A stretch of 27,724 bases of DNA, taken from the IMG/VR virus record IMGVR_UViG_3300028365_000013, positions 1 to 27,724 of that record; one strand, given 5' to 3'. The stretch comes from a virus. Every line of letters begins with the position of its first letter. Within the stretch, counting starts at the first letter, position 1. The notes under the pieces were generated by a model. The model worked only from the letters and a program-made list of their open reading frames with translations. It searched no databases and had not been told where the DNA came from. Made by a program: the position numbers and the translations under genes. Shown here piece after piece: positions 22,134 to 27,724 of this stretch.

Positions 22134-22319
22134 TTAATTAATAGTGTATTGCGCGTCGTCGAGCTTGTCAGACATTTTCTTATATAGCCTACGCATGCGC
22201 TTGACTTCTTTTTTGCCTAGGCGTCCCTCTAATTTAGTCATAGCAGCATCATTAATATGATCAGACTGTGTGTCAATGTAGTCCATTAAGTCAGCAAGTT
22301 GATTGTATTTGATTTTCAT
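22134..22319 (-). CDS. Small paralogous protein B, unknown function
   Basis: 61 residues from ATG 22319. MKIKYNQLADLMDYIDTQSD and LGKKEVKRMRRLYKKMSDKL parallel the N-terminal part of the downstream paralogue, so the pair arose by duplication and one copy lost or the other gained a C-terminal domain. An in-frame ATG at 22412 would add a hydrophobic leader (LYWTIAAILLLTATTFNLTL); the paralogue has no such leader, so 22319 is preferred. Confidence 0.7.
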   Translation of the reverse strand: MKIKYNQLADLMDYIDTQSDHINDAAMTKLEGRLGKKEVKRMRRLYKKMSDKLDDAQYTIN

Positions 22320-22544
22320 TGAGCGCCTTTTTGATTGGGTTAGAGTTAAATTAAAAGTAGTAGCTGTTAACAATAGGATTGCTGCTATAGTCCAATATAG
22401 ACCGGCAGTCATTCCGTGGCGTTAACAGCCACTACATTTACTATTTGTACCAGGTTCTCATAAAGTCTGGGCTTCCCGCTGCAATTGCCTACGGAGTGTG
22501 CTTTGCGAATTCACGCATGACCGTCTACACTATACAAATTCTTT

Positions 22545-22931
22545 TTAGTCTCCTATGTAATCACCTAAGTGAAGGATACCATTATGATCTTCTAACACTA
22601 CAAATGCAACACTGTCTTCGTATGTGTCTGGTGCAAGGCAGAACCCTCTCTCGGATATAAAGTCAGATACATCTCGTTTTGGCATTCTATCATATCCCAT
22701 TCTGGAAATTGTAACGTCTTTGCTAAACATAGAATATTCATCAAACGCTTGTAACCCGCCACCAGGCTTGCATTTATATTCACGTTTCCATTTGTTAGGT
22801 GCTGTTGCATCCGTGACCAACTTACTAAGAAATTCAGCTTCAAAAACGATGCCGTAAATCGAAAGGACAATGCTAGGATTATCTTTGATAATAGTTGCAA
22901 TAAAACTTTTACAATGTTCTGTGCTGTTCAT
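22545..22931 (-). CDS. Unknown protein (128 residues)
   Basis: Starts MNSTEHCKSFIATIIKDNPS, with a central basic, Gly-rich segment (KWKREYKCKPGGGLQAFDEY) and an acidic strand-rich end (VVLEDHNGILHLGDYIGD). No motif. A structured leader with an 8-bp closing stem lies just upstream (22963-23008). Confidence 0.7.
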   Translation of the reverse strand: MNSTEHCKSFIATIIKDNPSIVLSIYGIVFEAEFLSKLVTDATAPNKWKREYKCKPGGGLQAFDEYSMFSKDVTISRMGYDRMPKRDVSDFISERGFCLAPDTYEDSVAFVVLEDHNGILHLGDYIGD

Positions 22932-22962
22932 AGTGTGCCTACCTAGTTTGTTGTTTATAGTC

Positions 22963-23008
22963 GCTTCGGGGATAATGGATACGCATTAATCCCATTCCTA
23001 CCCGAAGC
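22963..23008 (-). promoter_or_regulatory. Hairpin leader between tRNA-Cys and the 128-residue gene
   Basis: GCTTCGGG (22963-22970) pairs with CCCGAAGC (23001-23008); inside it, GGATAATG pairs with CATTAATCC apart from one bulge. It may mark the tRNA 3' processing boundary or regulate the gene 32 bases downstream. Confidence 0.45.
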
Positions 23009-23060
23009 TGGCAAAGGTTTAAAGCAGACAGGTGCACCAGCTGCTTAGCCTTGCGTATTT

Positions 23061-23135
23061 TGGAGTCGCGTTGAGGAATCGAACCACCAACTTCTACCTT
23101 TGCAGGGCAGCGCATTACCATTTTGCTAACGCGAC
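23061..23135 (-). tRNA. tRNA-Cys (GCA)
   Basis: 75 bases with CCA: acceptor GTCGCGT/ACGCGAC, anticodon stem CTGCC/GGTAG with loop CTGCAAA (GCA), discriminator T as usual for Cys. Confidence 0.92.
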
Positions 23136-23142
23136 ATATTCT

Positions 23143-23457
23143 TCATGAGTGACGTACACTGCCACCAGCTTTGACCGAACCGCCGACGTTGTCACATCTA
23201 ACACTTCCACCAGCTTTAACATTGCCGCCGACATCATCACTTCTAACACTACCGCTGGCTTTAATGTCGCCGTTGACTGTTGTGCAATTAACAGATGCAC
23301 TGGATGTTAAATTATTAATAACACCTTCTAGTACTCGTATCTCTACAATTCCAGTTGCGTGAATTTCTTCACCGTTGATTGTAATTACATCTCTCGTTAC
23401 CGACACGTCTCCAGTTTTTGAAGTGTATGTAACGCCGTTAATACTAACCGTATTCAT
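23143..23457 (-). CDS. Beta-helix repeat protein, bactofilin-like
   Basis: 104 residues, AAGAGG ribosome site. The C-terminal half is built from about five copies of a ~11-residue unit, xVGGxVKAGGSVRxD (for example GGNVKAGGSVRCDNVGGSVK), the signature of a short right-handed beta-helix as in bactofilins and polymer-forming repeat proteins. The N-terminus (SINGVTYTSKTGDVSVTRD) is also beta. Probably a self-assembling or structural protein. It has its own TTGACA-N17-TAGTAT promoter. Confidence 0.75.
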   Translation of the reverse strand: MNTVSINGVTYTSKTGDVSVTRDVITINGEEIHATGIVEIRVLEGVINNLTSSASVNCTTVNGDIKASGSVRSDDVGGNVKAGGSVRCDNVGGSVKAGGSVRHS

Positions 23458-23484
23458 TGTAAGCCTCTTTGTTGTTGTTAACTT

Positions 23485-23513
23485 ATACTAGCATTTCTGC
23501 ACAGTGTTGTCAA
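23485..23513 (-). promoter_or_regulatory. Sigma70-like promoter of the beta-helix gene
   Basis: TTGACA (23508-23513), 17-base spacer, TAGTAT (23485-23490), 28 bases before the ATG at 23457. Confidence 0.7.
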
Positions 23514-23663
23514 CCTCTTGTAAGTAGCAAGCTACGGTAACGATCCGTATATAAATGATTGCATTTTCAATGGACTTATAGCTAATATCCCCACTTACTA
23601 ATATCACTTGATCAGCCCCTTCCGCGGCCTGCTTCACCTTTAGCTTAACTTGCTGTAATTAGG

Positions 23664-23757
23664 AGCACAGGGCAAGATTCGAACTTGCATTTGGCAGTAA
23701 AGGATCACCCGCTGCCTCTTATGGATTCAAGGCTTCCAATTGCCTATATCTCCGTGC
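23664..23757 (-). tRNA. Class II-like tRNA of uncertain identity, possibly decayed
   Basis: 94 bases, no CCA (CCT follows). T arm GCAAG/CTTGC with TTCGAAT is perfect; acceptor GCACGGA/CCTGTGC has 6 pairs, D stem GGC/GCC. A long variable arm GGCAG/CTGCC is clear, but the anticodon arm (around TTGAATCCATAAGA) does not form a standard stem. Two acceptor registers are possible. Confidence 0.5.
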
Positions 23758-23763
23758 ATAATC

Positions 23764-23840
23764 TGGTGCCGCAGGAAGGATTTGAACCCTCGACCTTTTC
23801 CTTACAAGGGAACTGCTCTACCGGACTGAGCTACAACGGC
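23764..23840 (-). tRNA. tRNA-Thr (TGT)
   Basis: 77 bases with CCA: acceptor GCCGTTG/CTGCGGC (one mismatch), D stem GCTC/GAGC, anticodon loop CTTGTAA (TGT), T loop TTCAAAT, discriminator A. Confidence 0.92.
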
Positions 23841-23841
23841 G

Positions 23842-24247
23842 TTATTATTAAAGCTAGGCGGTAAGTGTATCCTTGCGGTCCCCATGGATTCCGAGGTGAC
23901 AAACATCGCTCATGCAATGCGTCGCTTTCTTACTCTTTGCTATCCCGTATGCCTATGTTAATTTTGGCAGTCTAACATGCTGTCTCTTCGTCCACCTGCC
24001 CTATGTCATAACATTTGACGCCACGGTGGATACCAAAAATAATACACACTTGCTGGACACCATATACTATCGTTCCAGGTTTACCTTACGGCTTAGGTGG
24101 TCCAATCTTTGCAGTCTCAGACAAGTGATGTTCAAACAGTGATTGATCACGGAGTCCTTGCATTATATACATTGCCTCACACGGATCACTGTAACGCCGT
24201 AGTGAATAATTTATTGCTTGATAATAAATCACATACGGTCGGGTTAT
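23842..24247 (-). ncRNA. Structured spacer between tRNA-Gly and tRNA-Thr
   Basis: About 400 bases without a credible gene. Just past tRNA-Gly, 24197-24238 folds as a long hairpin: CCGTA/TACGG, GTGA/TCAC and TTTATT/AATAAA in register with one 4-base bulge. A CGCAAGG motif occurs at 23871-23877. Probably processed out of the tRNA transcript or a member of the same structured RNA set. Confidence 0.4.
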
Positions 24248-24248
24248 T

Positions 24249-24324
24249 TGGAGCGGGCGATCGGGATCGAACCGACGACATTTAGTTTGGAAAACTAACG
24301 CTACTACCACTGAGCTACGCCCGC
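24249..24324 (-). tRNA. tRNA-Gly (TCC)
   Basis: 76 bases with CCA: acceptor GCGGGCG/CGCCCGC, anticodon stem TTAGT/ACTAA with loop TTTCCAA (TCC), T arm CGTCGG/CCGATC type, discriminator T. Confidence 0.95.
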
Positions 24325-24325
24325 A

Positions 24326-24754
24326 TATAAAATTACAATCCAACATTTACACTACACTGCGCCGAACGCAGCTCGGTCATCCAATTTCCGATCTTCTTGG
24401 GTGTGAGCCAAGCGTGCTTTCTGCGCGACAACGCAATGAACTATGTTGTGTCACTTGATTACAAGTTGTCGCCTGTAATCAAGCTAGGATATTCTGTTTG
24501 AATAGGACCCAATGCTTAAAACATTATATGTTAAAAGCAAACTTTATCACGTCTATGCCTAGCAATTGACGCCTATTCTTTCCCACCACTTGGGTGTTTA
24601 GTGCGTAGACTAAACACCTAACTCTAATATTTTGATAGCCGCTGCCTATCGTGTACTACTTGATCTTTACAATCTGGCTGTACTGCGCTACGCGGAATGC
24701 TTCTGATGTTTAAACAGTGAGGCATCTCAAGCGCACTGTGTCTGGTAGGGGATC
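24326..24754 (-). ncRNA. Hairpin-rich spacer between tRNA-Val and tRNA-Gly
   Basis: 430 bases without a gene. Two perfect 10-bp hairpins: 24454-24463 with 24474-24483 (10-base loop) and 24593-24602 with 24609-24618 (6-base loop). A further long imperfect stem lies around 24695-24725. Perfect long stems are far above what spacers elsewhere in the window show. Confidence 0.45.
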
Positions 24755-24829
24755 TGGTAGTCCGAGAGAATTTTGAAATCTCAACCTTTGGTATGTAACA
24801 CCAACGCTCTTCCTTTGAGCTACCGAACT
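24755..24829 (-). tRNA. tRNA-Val (TAC)
   Basis: 75 bases with CCA: acceptor AGTTCGG/TCGGACT (with G-T pairs), D stem GCTC/GAGC, anticodon stem TTGGT/ACCAA with loop GTTACAT (TAC). The T arm is weak at 53-61 (T-T). Discriminator A. Confidence 0.88.
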
Positions 24830-24831
24830 AT

Positions 24832-25143
24832 TTTTAGATAGTTAAAAACTTTGTTACTGTTGACTCAATTGTATATTGTTTTTCTTAAACAGTTATTTGC
24901 TATAGCAGCATCGTTAGGATTATTAAATACCCCAACTAAGCTAACCCCTAATCTCTCAGGAAGGGCATAACCTTCCTTTCCTCACCAAGGCAATGTATGC
25001 ATCCTTTAGTGAGAGTATCTTATGTTAGGCATAAAGTGGTGTCTGCCAGAGCAACCCGAGAAGGGGTGTCTATCCGGCAGTCCAATGCAGTATCTTAAGT
25101 TGTTGTGGCATCAACTATGTTTACATGGCACAAATCTAACGTT
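24832..25143 (-). ncRNA. Structured spacer between tRNA-Ala and tRNA-Val
   Basis: 310 bases, no gene. Hairpin 24958-24964 with 24971-24977 (AGGAAGG/CCTTCCT) lies inside a longer-range pairing 24953-24958 with 25010-25015; further CTGCC/GGCAG pairing near 25046-25079. Confidence 0.4.
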
Positions 25144-25145
25144 GT

Positions 25146-25221
25146 TGGTGGAGAATGTCGGTCCCGACCCGACCACCTCTACATTGCAAATGTAGCGCTC
25201 TCCCAGATGAGCTAATCCCCC
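25146..25221 (-). tRNA. tRNA-Ala (TGC)
   Basis: 76 bases with CCA: acceptor GGGGGAT/ATTCTCC, anticodon stem CTACA/TGTAG with loop TTTGCAA (TGC), discriminator A. The T arm is GTCGG/CCGAC with loop GTCGGGA instead of the standard TTCGANT, which is very unusual. Confidence 0.9.
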
Positions 25222-25308
25222 GTATTAGTGGATGTATATTACTATACTTCTAAAGGACCTACCTGTTGCACCAGTTTGGTGTGTGGGCCCATAATAACTT
25301 TTAATTTA

Positions 25309-25398
25309 TGGCAGACAGACAGGGATTCGAACCCTGGGTACCGTTTCCGGTACGACGATTTAGCAAACCGTTCCTTTCGGCCTCTCAGGCACCTGTCC
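25309..25398 (-). tRNA. tRNA-Ser (GCT)
   Basis: 90 bases, class II with CCA: acceptor GGACAGG/TCTGTCT, anticodon loop TTGCTAA (GCT), variable arm GTACCGGAAACGGTAC, T arm CAGGG/CCCTG, discriminator G. Confidence 0.95.
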
Positions 25399-25399
25399 T

Positions 25400-25736
25400 T
25401 ATTTATAGCAGGTGTCACCGTTGCTACGCAATGAGACTGCCGTGTTTGCACACCTGCTTGCGTTTGCTACCCTTGGGGAACAAACAATAGTTTAACTTAG
25501 CGGATTCGTATTTACAGCCTTAGTGGACTTTGCAATGAATCTCTTATCTAAGTGGTGGGCTCAACCATAGCAGGCGATTTAACTAGATAACGACTAATCT
25601 AGTACCGTTATTGAATTTGCAATCCAACGTCTCGATTGAGACTTTTATGTATAGCCACTATTACCAACTATTCGGTAAATTGTCGCGGTCAAATACAACC
25701 ATATAGGAAAGTCATACATTGCAAAGCTCTTGTTAT
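25400..25736 (-). ncRNA. Structured spacer between tRNA-Asn and tRNA-Ser(GCT)
   Basis: About 335 bases, no credible gene. A 9-bp stem joins 25407-25415 (AGCAGGTGT) and 25450-25458 (ACACCTGCT). The remainder has several shorter inverted repeats. Confidence 0.4.
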
Positions 25737-25737
25737 T

Positions 25738-25812
25738 TGGCTCTCCCCTCTGGAATCGAACCAGACTACAACTGATTAACAGTCAGCTCGCACACCTTGC
25801 GCGCCGGGGAGA
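25738..25812 (-). tRNA. tRNA-Asn (GTT)
   Basis: 75 bases with CCA: acceptor TCTCCCC/GGGGAGA (T1-A72), anticodon stem GCTGA/TCAGT with loop CTGTTAA (GTT), T arm TCTGG/CCAGA, discriminator G. Positions 8-9 are GG rather than T-purine. Confidence 0.9.
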
Positions 25813-26310
25813 ATATTTCTTTTGTATTGCCTTAGACTCACGTCCTCTCCACCCTTCACGGATAGTGTTTTAAGCTTCGCTGGTGATTAACTTGTATGTG
25901 TTTCGAACTACATACAACTCATCAACAACCATGCAACTCAATGCCACCGCCGCTAAACAGTCGCGCACCAAGTTTCTCTAAACTAGCCAGCAAACTCTAC
26001 TTTCATCTGCATATTGTTTAATTATCGTCGACTGGTGTACAATGTGGTTAATCATTGCACTGCTGGTCTATTGTCGTTTGGTGCTCTCCTGCGTGTTTCA
26101 CAGAAAAACCACTTTCTGATACTAATCTCGGGTGCTGCCCAATATGCATGTGAAAGTAGAGTTATGAACGCACATTGGTGTGTGCGTTCCTCTACTTTCT
26201 CTCACTATTATCGACTTGAGTCTAAGCGAGTAGTTGTTTTGTGTATCTTTCGATACTAACAACTGCATCTAGTTAGTTTTAAAGAGCGTGCAAACATTGC
26301 TGTTTGCCTT
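25813..26310 (-). ncRNA. Leader RNA with two competing long helices ahead of the tRNA array
   Basis: About 500 bases between a promoter and tRNA-Asn. Segment 26140-26161 can pair with 25995-26016 (20 of 22 bp, 123 bases apart) or, through its GAAAGTAGAG part (26152-26161), with 26190-26199 (10 bp) enclosing a further perfect 9-bp stem (26166-26174 with 26181-26189). The two folds exclude each other. A third hairpin, 25890-25897 with 25908-25915, is independent. The plus-strand frame at 26014-26259 is judged an artefact of this inverted-repeat sequence. Confidence 0.55.
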
Positions 26311-26316
26311 ATTAAT

Positions 26317-26345
26317 AATGTAACACTTTTTATAGTGTGTGTCAA
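26317..26345 (-). promoter_or_regulatory. Sigma70-like promoter of the tRNA/leader transcript
   Basis: TTGACA (26340-26345), 17-base spacer, TACATT (26317-26322). It resembles promoters P2/P3 at 17.6-17.9 kb in the TTGACACAC...GTGTTAC context. Confidence 0.6.
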
Positions 26346-26422
26346 GCACTTGTTTAGTATTCTAACAAACAAGTTTTGCTTTTAATTTGCGTCTACGTTG
26401 TTTGTTGTCCTACTGTTTAACT

Positions 26423-26451
26423 GTTGTACGCTATGTTGTGAGCCTTGTCAA
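26423..26451 (-). promoter_or_regulatory. Possible second upstream promoter
   Basis: TTGACA (26446-26451), 17-base spacer, TACAAC (26423-26428); weak -10. Confidence 0.35.
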
Positions 26452-26471
26452 TGCCTATTTTAGGAGAACAT

Positions 26472-26506
26472 AAAAAAACCTTCCTAAGCAGTTACGCGTG
26501 GAAGGT
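26472..26506 (-). terminator. Rho-independent terminator
   Basis: ACCTTCC / GGAAGGT stem (7 bp, 15-base loop) followed by a run of T on the minus strand (26472-26478). It separates the 26.5-27.7 kb genes from the tRNA transcript. Confidence 0.8.
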
Positions 26507-26538
26507 GTTTCAGAACTTTTAGTTTTTAAAGTAACTAT

Positions 26539-26631
26539 CTAGTTTTTAACACCCTTTACACATAGATTCAAGACAGGATTAGATTGCCCTGGTGTCCATG
26601 AATTGATCGCTGTGGCAAGTATGAGTGTCAT
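26539..26631 (-). CDS. Possible very small protein (30 residues)
   Basis: MTLILATAINSWTPGQSNPV, then NLCVKGVKN and a TAG stop. It has an AAAGGAA site (11-base spacing) and a GATAAATA late box at 26657-26664, and lies between a gene and a terminator. Short, so uncertain. Confidence 0.35.
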   Translation of the reverse strand: MTLILATAINSWTPGQSNPVLNLCVKGVKN

Positions 26632-26659
26632 TGAAAGTAGTTTCCTTTGTTGTATTTAT

Positions 26660-26878
26660 TTATCTCTTTGAGACAAAAACTGGATCTAAAGTGGCTGTAG
26701 GATCTACGTCGACTGTTGCCCAAACTCCAGGAACAGTAAACACTTGATAACTACCGTTTATTCGTTGGGCAACTTGCTTTCCGTGTTCAATGCCATCGCC
26801 TTTGTAAGTGCCGAGCCAGGATTGAAAGTATCTTGCGTTACTGTCCCAGACAACTATTACATCTTCTCTGTTGTTCAT
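26660..26878 (-). CDS. Small unknown protein (72 residues)
   Basis: MNNREDVIVVWDSNARYFQS, then a Gly-rich turn (LGTYKGDGIEHGKQVAQRIN) and a strand-rich end. Coupled by an ATGA overlap to the preceding gene. No motif recognised. Confidence 0.7.
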   Translation of the reverse strand: MNNREDVIVVWDSNARYFQSWLGTYKGDGIEHGKQVAQRINGSYQVFTVPGVWATVDVDPTATLDPVFVSKR

Positions 26879-27243
26879 TTGTCTTCTCCTTTGAACGGCG
26901 CCAGGACCTGTTTGCAGTAATGTGCATCAGCTTTGGCCTGGGCACCCTCTACGGTCTCTGCGGAAACATCGAACCCACCATAAGAAAATGATACAACTAT
27001 TCCATCTTCGGCCGAGGAAGAAATACAATAATTAAATCCAAATTGCGCCTGTGCCTTACAATGAATTACGCCTGCACCGTTTGGAAAGACCTGCGCGCAA
27101 GTGGTATCCCACACTAGAGGCACAATCATCTTAGGCAAGACAGAGGCTATTGTATCGGCTGCATCTTCGATACCTATCACTGTGCCTTCGCTGTTATAAA
27201 TGTTGCTCCACAGTATCTCTGAAATGCGATCTCTAATGTTCAT
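26875..27243 (-). CDS. Unknown protein (122 residues)
   Basis: Starts MNIRDRISEILWSNIYNSEG, with an ACAGGAAA ribosome site and an ATGA overlap with the previous frame. Helical N-terminus (IEDAADTIASVLPKM) followed by beta strands (IVPLVWDTTCAQVFPNGAGV) and a repeated-Ala helix (VEGAQAKADAHYCKQVLAP). It resembles small phage proteins built from a clinical-type DUF fold, but none is named. Confidence 0.7.
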   Translation of the reverse strand: MNIRDRISEILWSNIYNSEGTVIGIEDAADTIASVLPKMIVPLVWDTTCAQVFPNGAGVIHCKAQAQFGFNYCISSSAEDGIVVSFSYGGFDVSAETVEGAQAKADAHYCKQVLAPFKGEDK

Positions 27244-27442
27244 GTTGTTTCCTGTGTTAAGTACGAGTGTGTGCCTGCAGCAAGCTTGTCTAGATCATTG
27301 TAGCATGGAAACGCACACCACACCTCCATCGGATGTATCTTTAATACCTGAGCTGCAAACTGTATTGTCTCTGTGGTGCCTAGTGCAAAGTTACTGTCTC
27401 TTCACACTCTAATATAAAGGGCACAAATTGTTTCCTTGTCAT
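27240..27442 (-). pseudogene. Small gene with a -1 frame disruption
   Basis: ATG 27442 opens MTRKQFVPFILECEE, but this frame soon meets TAG. The frame one base back carries SNFALGTTETIQFAAQVLKI and WCAFPCYNDLDKLAAGTHSY to a TGA that overlaps the next ATG as ATGA, yet has no start codon of its own after an upstream TGA. The two halves read as one protein if joined near codon 14-16. A one-base deletion, programmed frameshift or sequencing error would all explain it. Confidence 0.5.
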
Positions 27443-27445
27443 GTT

Positions 27446-27667
27446 TTATTTCAATTCGTACACGCTGCCGCAAAAGGTTAGTACATCTTCTTTCATCAGT
27501 GTTGCTTTAGCTTGTAACGCTTCTTCCTTTGAATAAAAACTTCCAATTTTTTTCCATATTCCGTACCACGTTTTTTTGAACTTTCCAGTTGTATATTGAC
27601 ATGCTGCTGTTTTTATACCACATTCTCCACCGCTTTGAAACTATGGCTGCTTTTGCTTGCTCGTCAT
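27446..27667 (-). CDS. Small protein frame interrupted by TAG, overlapping a competing frame
   Basis: ATG 27667 opens MTSKQKQP, then TAG (27641-27643), then an open, protein-like frame to 27446 (FQSGGECGIKTAAC, KKTWYGIWKKIGSFYSKEEA, TFCGSVYELK). A competing frame from ATG 27683, coupled TAATG-style to the upstream stop, runs 58 residues to 27507 (MDEYMNDEQAKAAIVSKRW first). The start of the competing frame plus the later part of this one could be a single gene broken by an indel. Which is real cannot be settled by eye. Confidence 0.45.
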
Positions 27668-27682
27668 TCATATACTCATCCA

Positions 27683-27724
27683 TTAGTACCACATCTCGTA
27701 TCCAGTTCCTGTAAGCGCGTGCTT
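27683..27724 (-). CDS. C-terminal end of an upstream gene (5' part outside the window)
   Basis: The last 13 residues, KHALTGTGYEMWY, and a TAA that overlaps the next ATG. Too short to identify. Confidence 0.5.
   Translation of the reverse strand, partial: KHALTGTGYEMWY

Noticed and set aside
22320-22412. Hydrophobic N-terminal extension of the smaller paralogue
   Set aside because: The paralogue lacks it and starts at the equivalent of 22319; the upstream ATG has only a weak ribosome site. Kept as a possibility in the feature text.
24086-24346. 86-codon minus-strand frame
   Set aside because: Runs through tRNA-Gly (TCC) and the hairpin-rich spacer.
26014-26259. 81-codon plus-strand frame
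   Set aside because: Covers the inverted-repeat leader RNA; low-complexity product, no ribosome site.
16562-26538. CRISPR array
   Set aside because: Regular short repeats with unique spacers are absent; the repeated features are tRNA T arms and promoter repeats.

Overview
The window looks like part of a lytic T4-like (tailed, contractile-type) phage genome from an aquatic environment. The evidence is a very long tail/baseplate-type structural gene, TATAAATA-like late promoters close upstream of start codons, tightly packed ATGA-coupled small genes, and a cargo of host-like genes typical of marine T4-like phages: an IscA-type Fe-S carrier, UV-damage endonuclease UvdE, a QueD/PTPS-like enzyme, ClpP, a WYL_2 protein and a diiron alternative/plastoquinol oxidase. 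The host cannot be read from the sequence. Almost everything is on the minus strand; only a Cys4 zinc-ribbon-like gene and a GIY-YIG homing endonuclease are on the plus strand.

Layout. 1-4.0 kb: a structural gene open at the left edge, then iscA. 4.1-8.7 kb: small unknown genes, uvdE, the GIY-YIG gene inserted over the uvdE promoter, a glycosyltransferase, a QueD-like gene and a membrane protein. 8.8-13.6 kb: WYL_2 protein, clpP, a 393-residue unknown, a coupled block of four small unknown genes, and ATP-dependent DNA ligase. 13.6-16.5 kb: a compact structured RNA candidate, an HNH (endonuclease VII-like) gene, tRNA-Asp and tRNA-Ser, the diiron oxidase with a small membrane protein overlapping it, and a P-loop protein. 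16.5-26.5 kb: a tRNA region of about 20 recognisable tRNAs, including one with initiator signatures, interleaved with short late genes and with long, strongly hairpin-rich non-coding stretches. 26.5-27.7 kb: small genes, two of which are broken in frame.

The most unusual parts are these. (1) A 1.3-1.4 kb candidate large structured RNA (about 16.57-17.93 kb) has three tandem TTGACA-N17 promoters, a degenerate tRNA-like domain and a repeated CGCAAGG motif; it recalls the phage GOLLD/ROOL type of giant RNA, but that identity is not shown here. (2) A leader at 25.8-26.4 kb has two mutually exclusive long helices. (3) A gene with a good late promoter, Shine-Dalgarno site and ATG has TAG as its third codon, and about 0.8 kb upstream lies an odd tRNA whose anticodon reads CTA (amber) in one register and TCT (Arg) in another. 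(4) There is a phage-encoded initiator-type tRNA.

Two promoter classes are visible: host-like TTGACA-N16/17-TAnnnT sites ahead of ligase, uvdE, the 393-residue gene and the tRNA/ncRNA blocks, and TATAAATA-like sites ahead of late-type genes. All structures and motifs were read by eye; no alignment or folding program was run.
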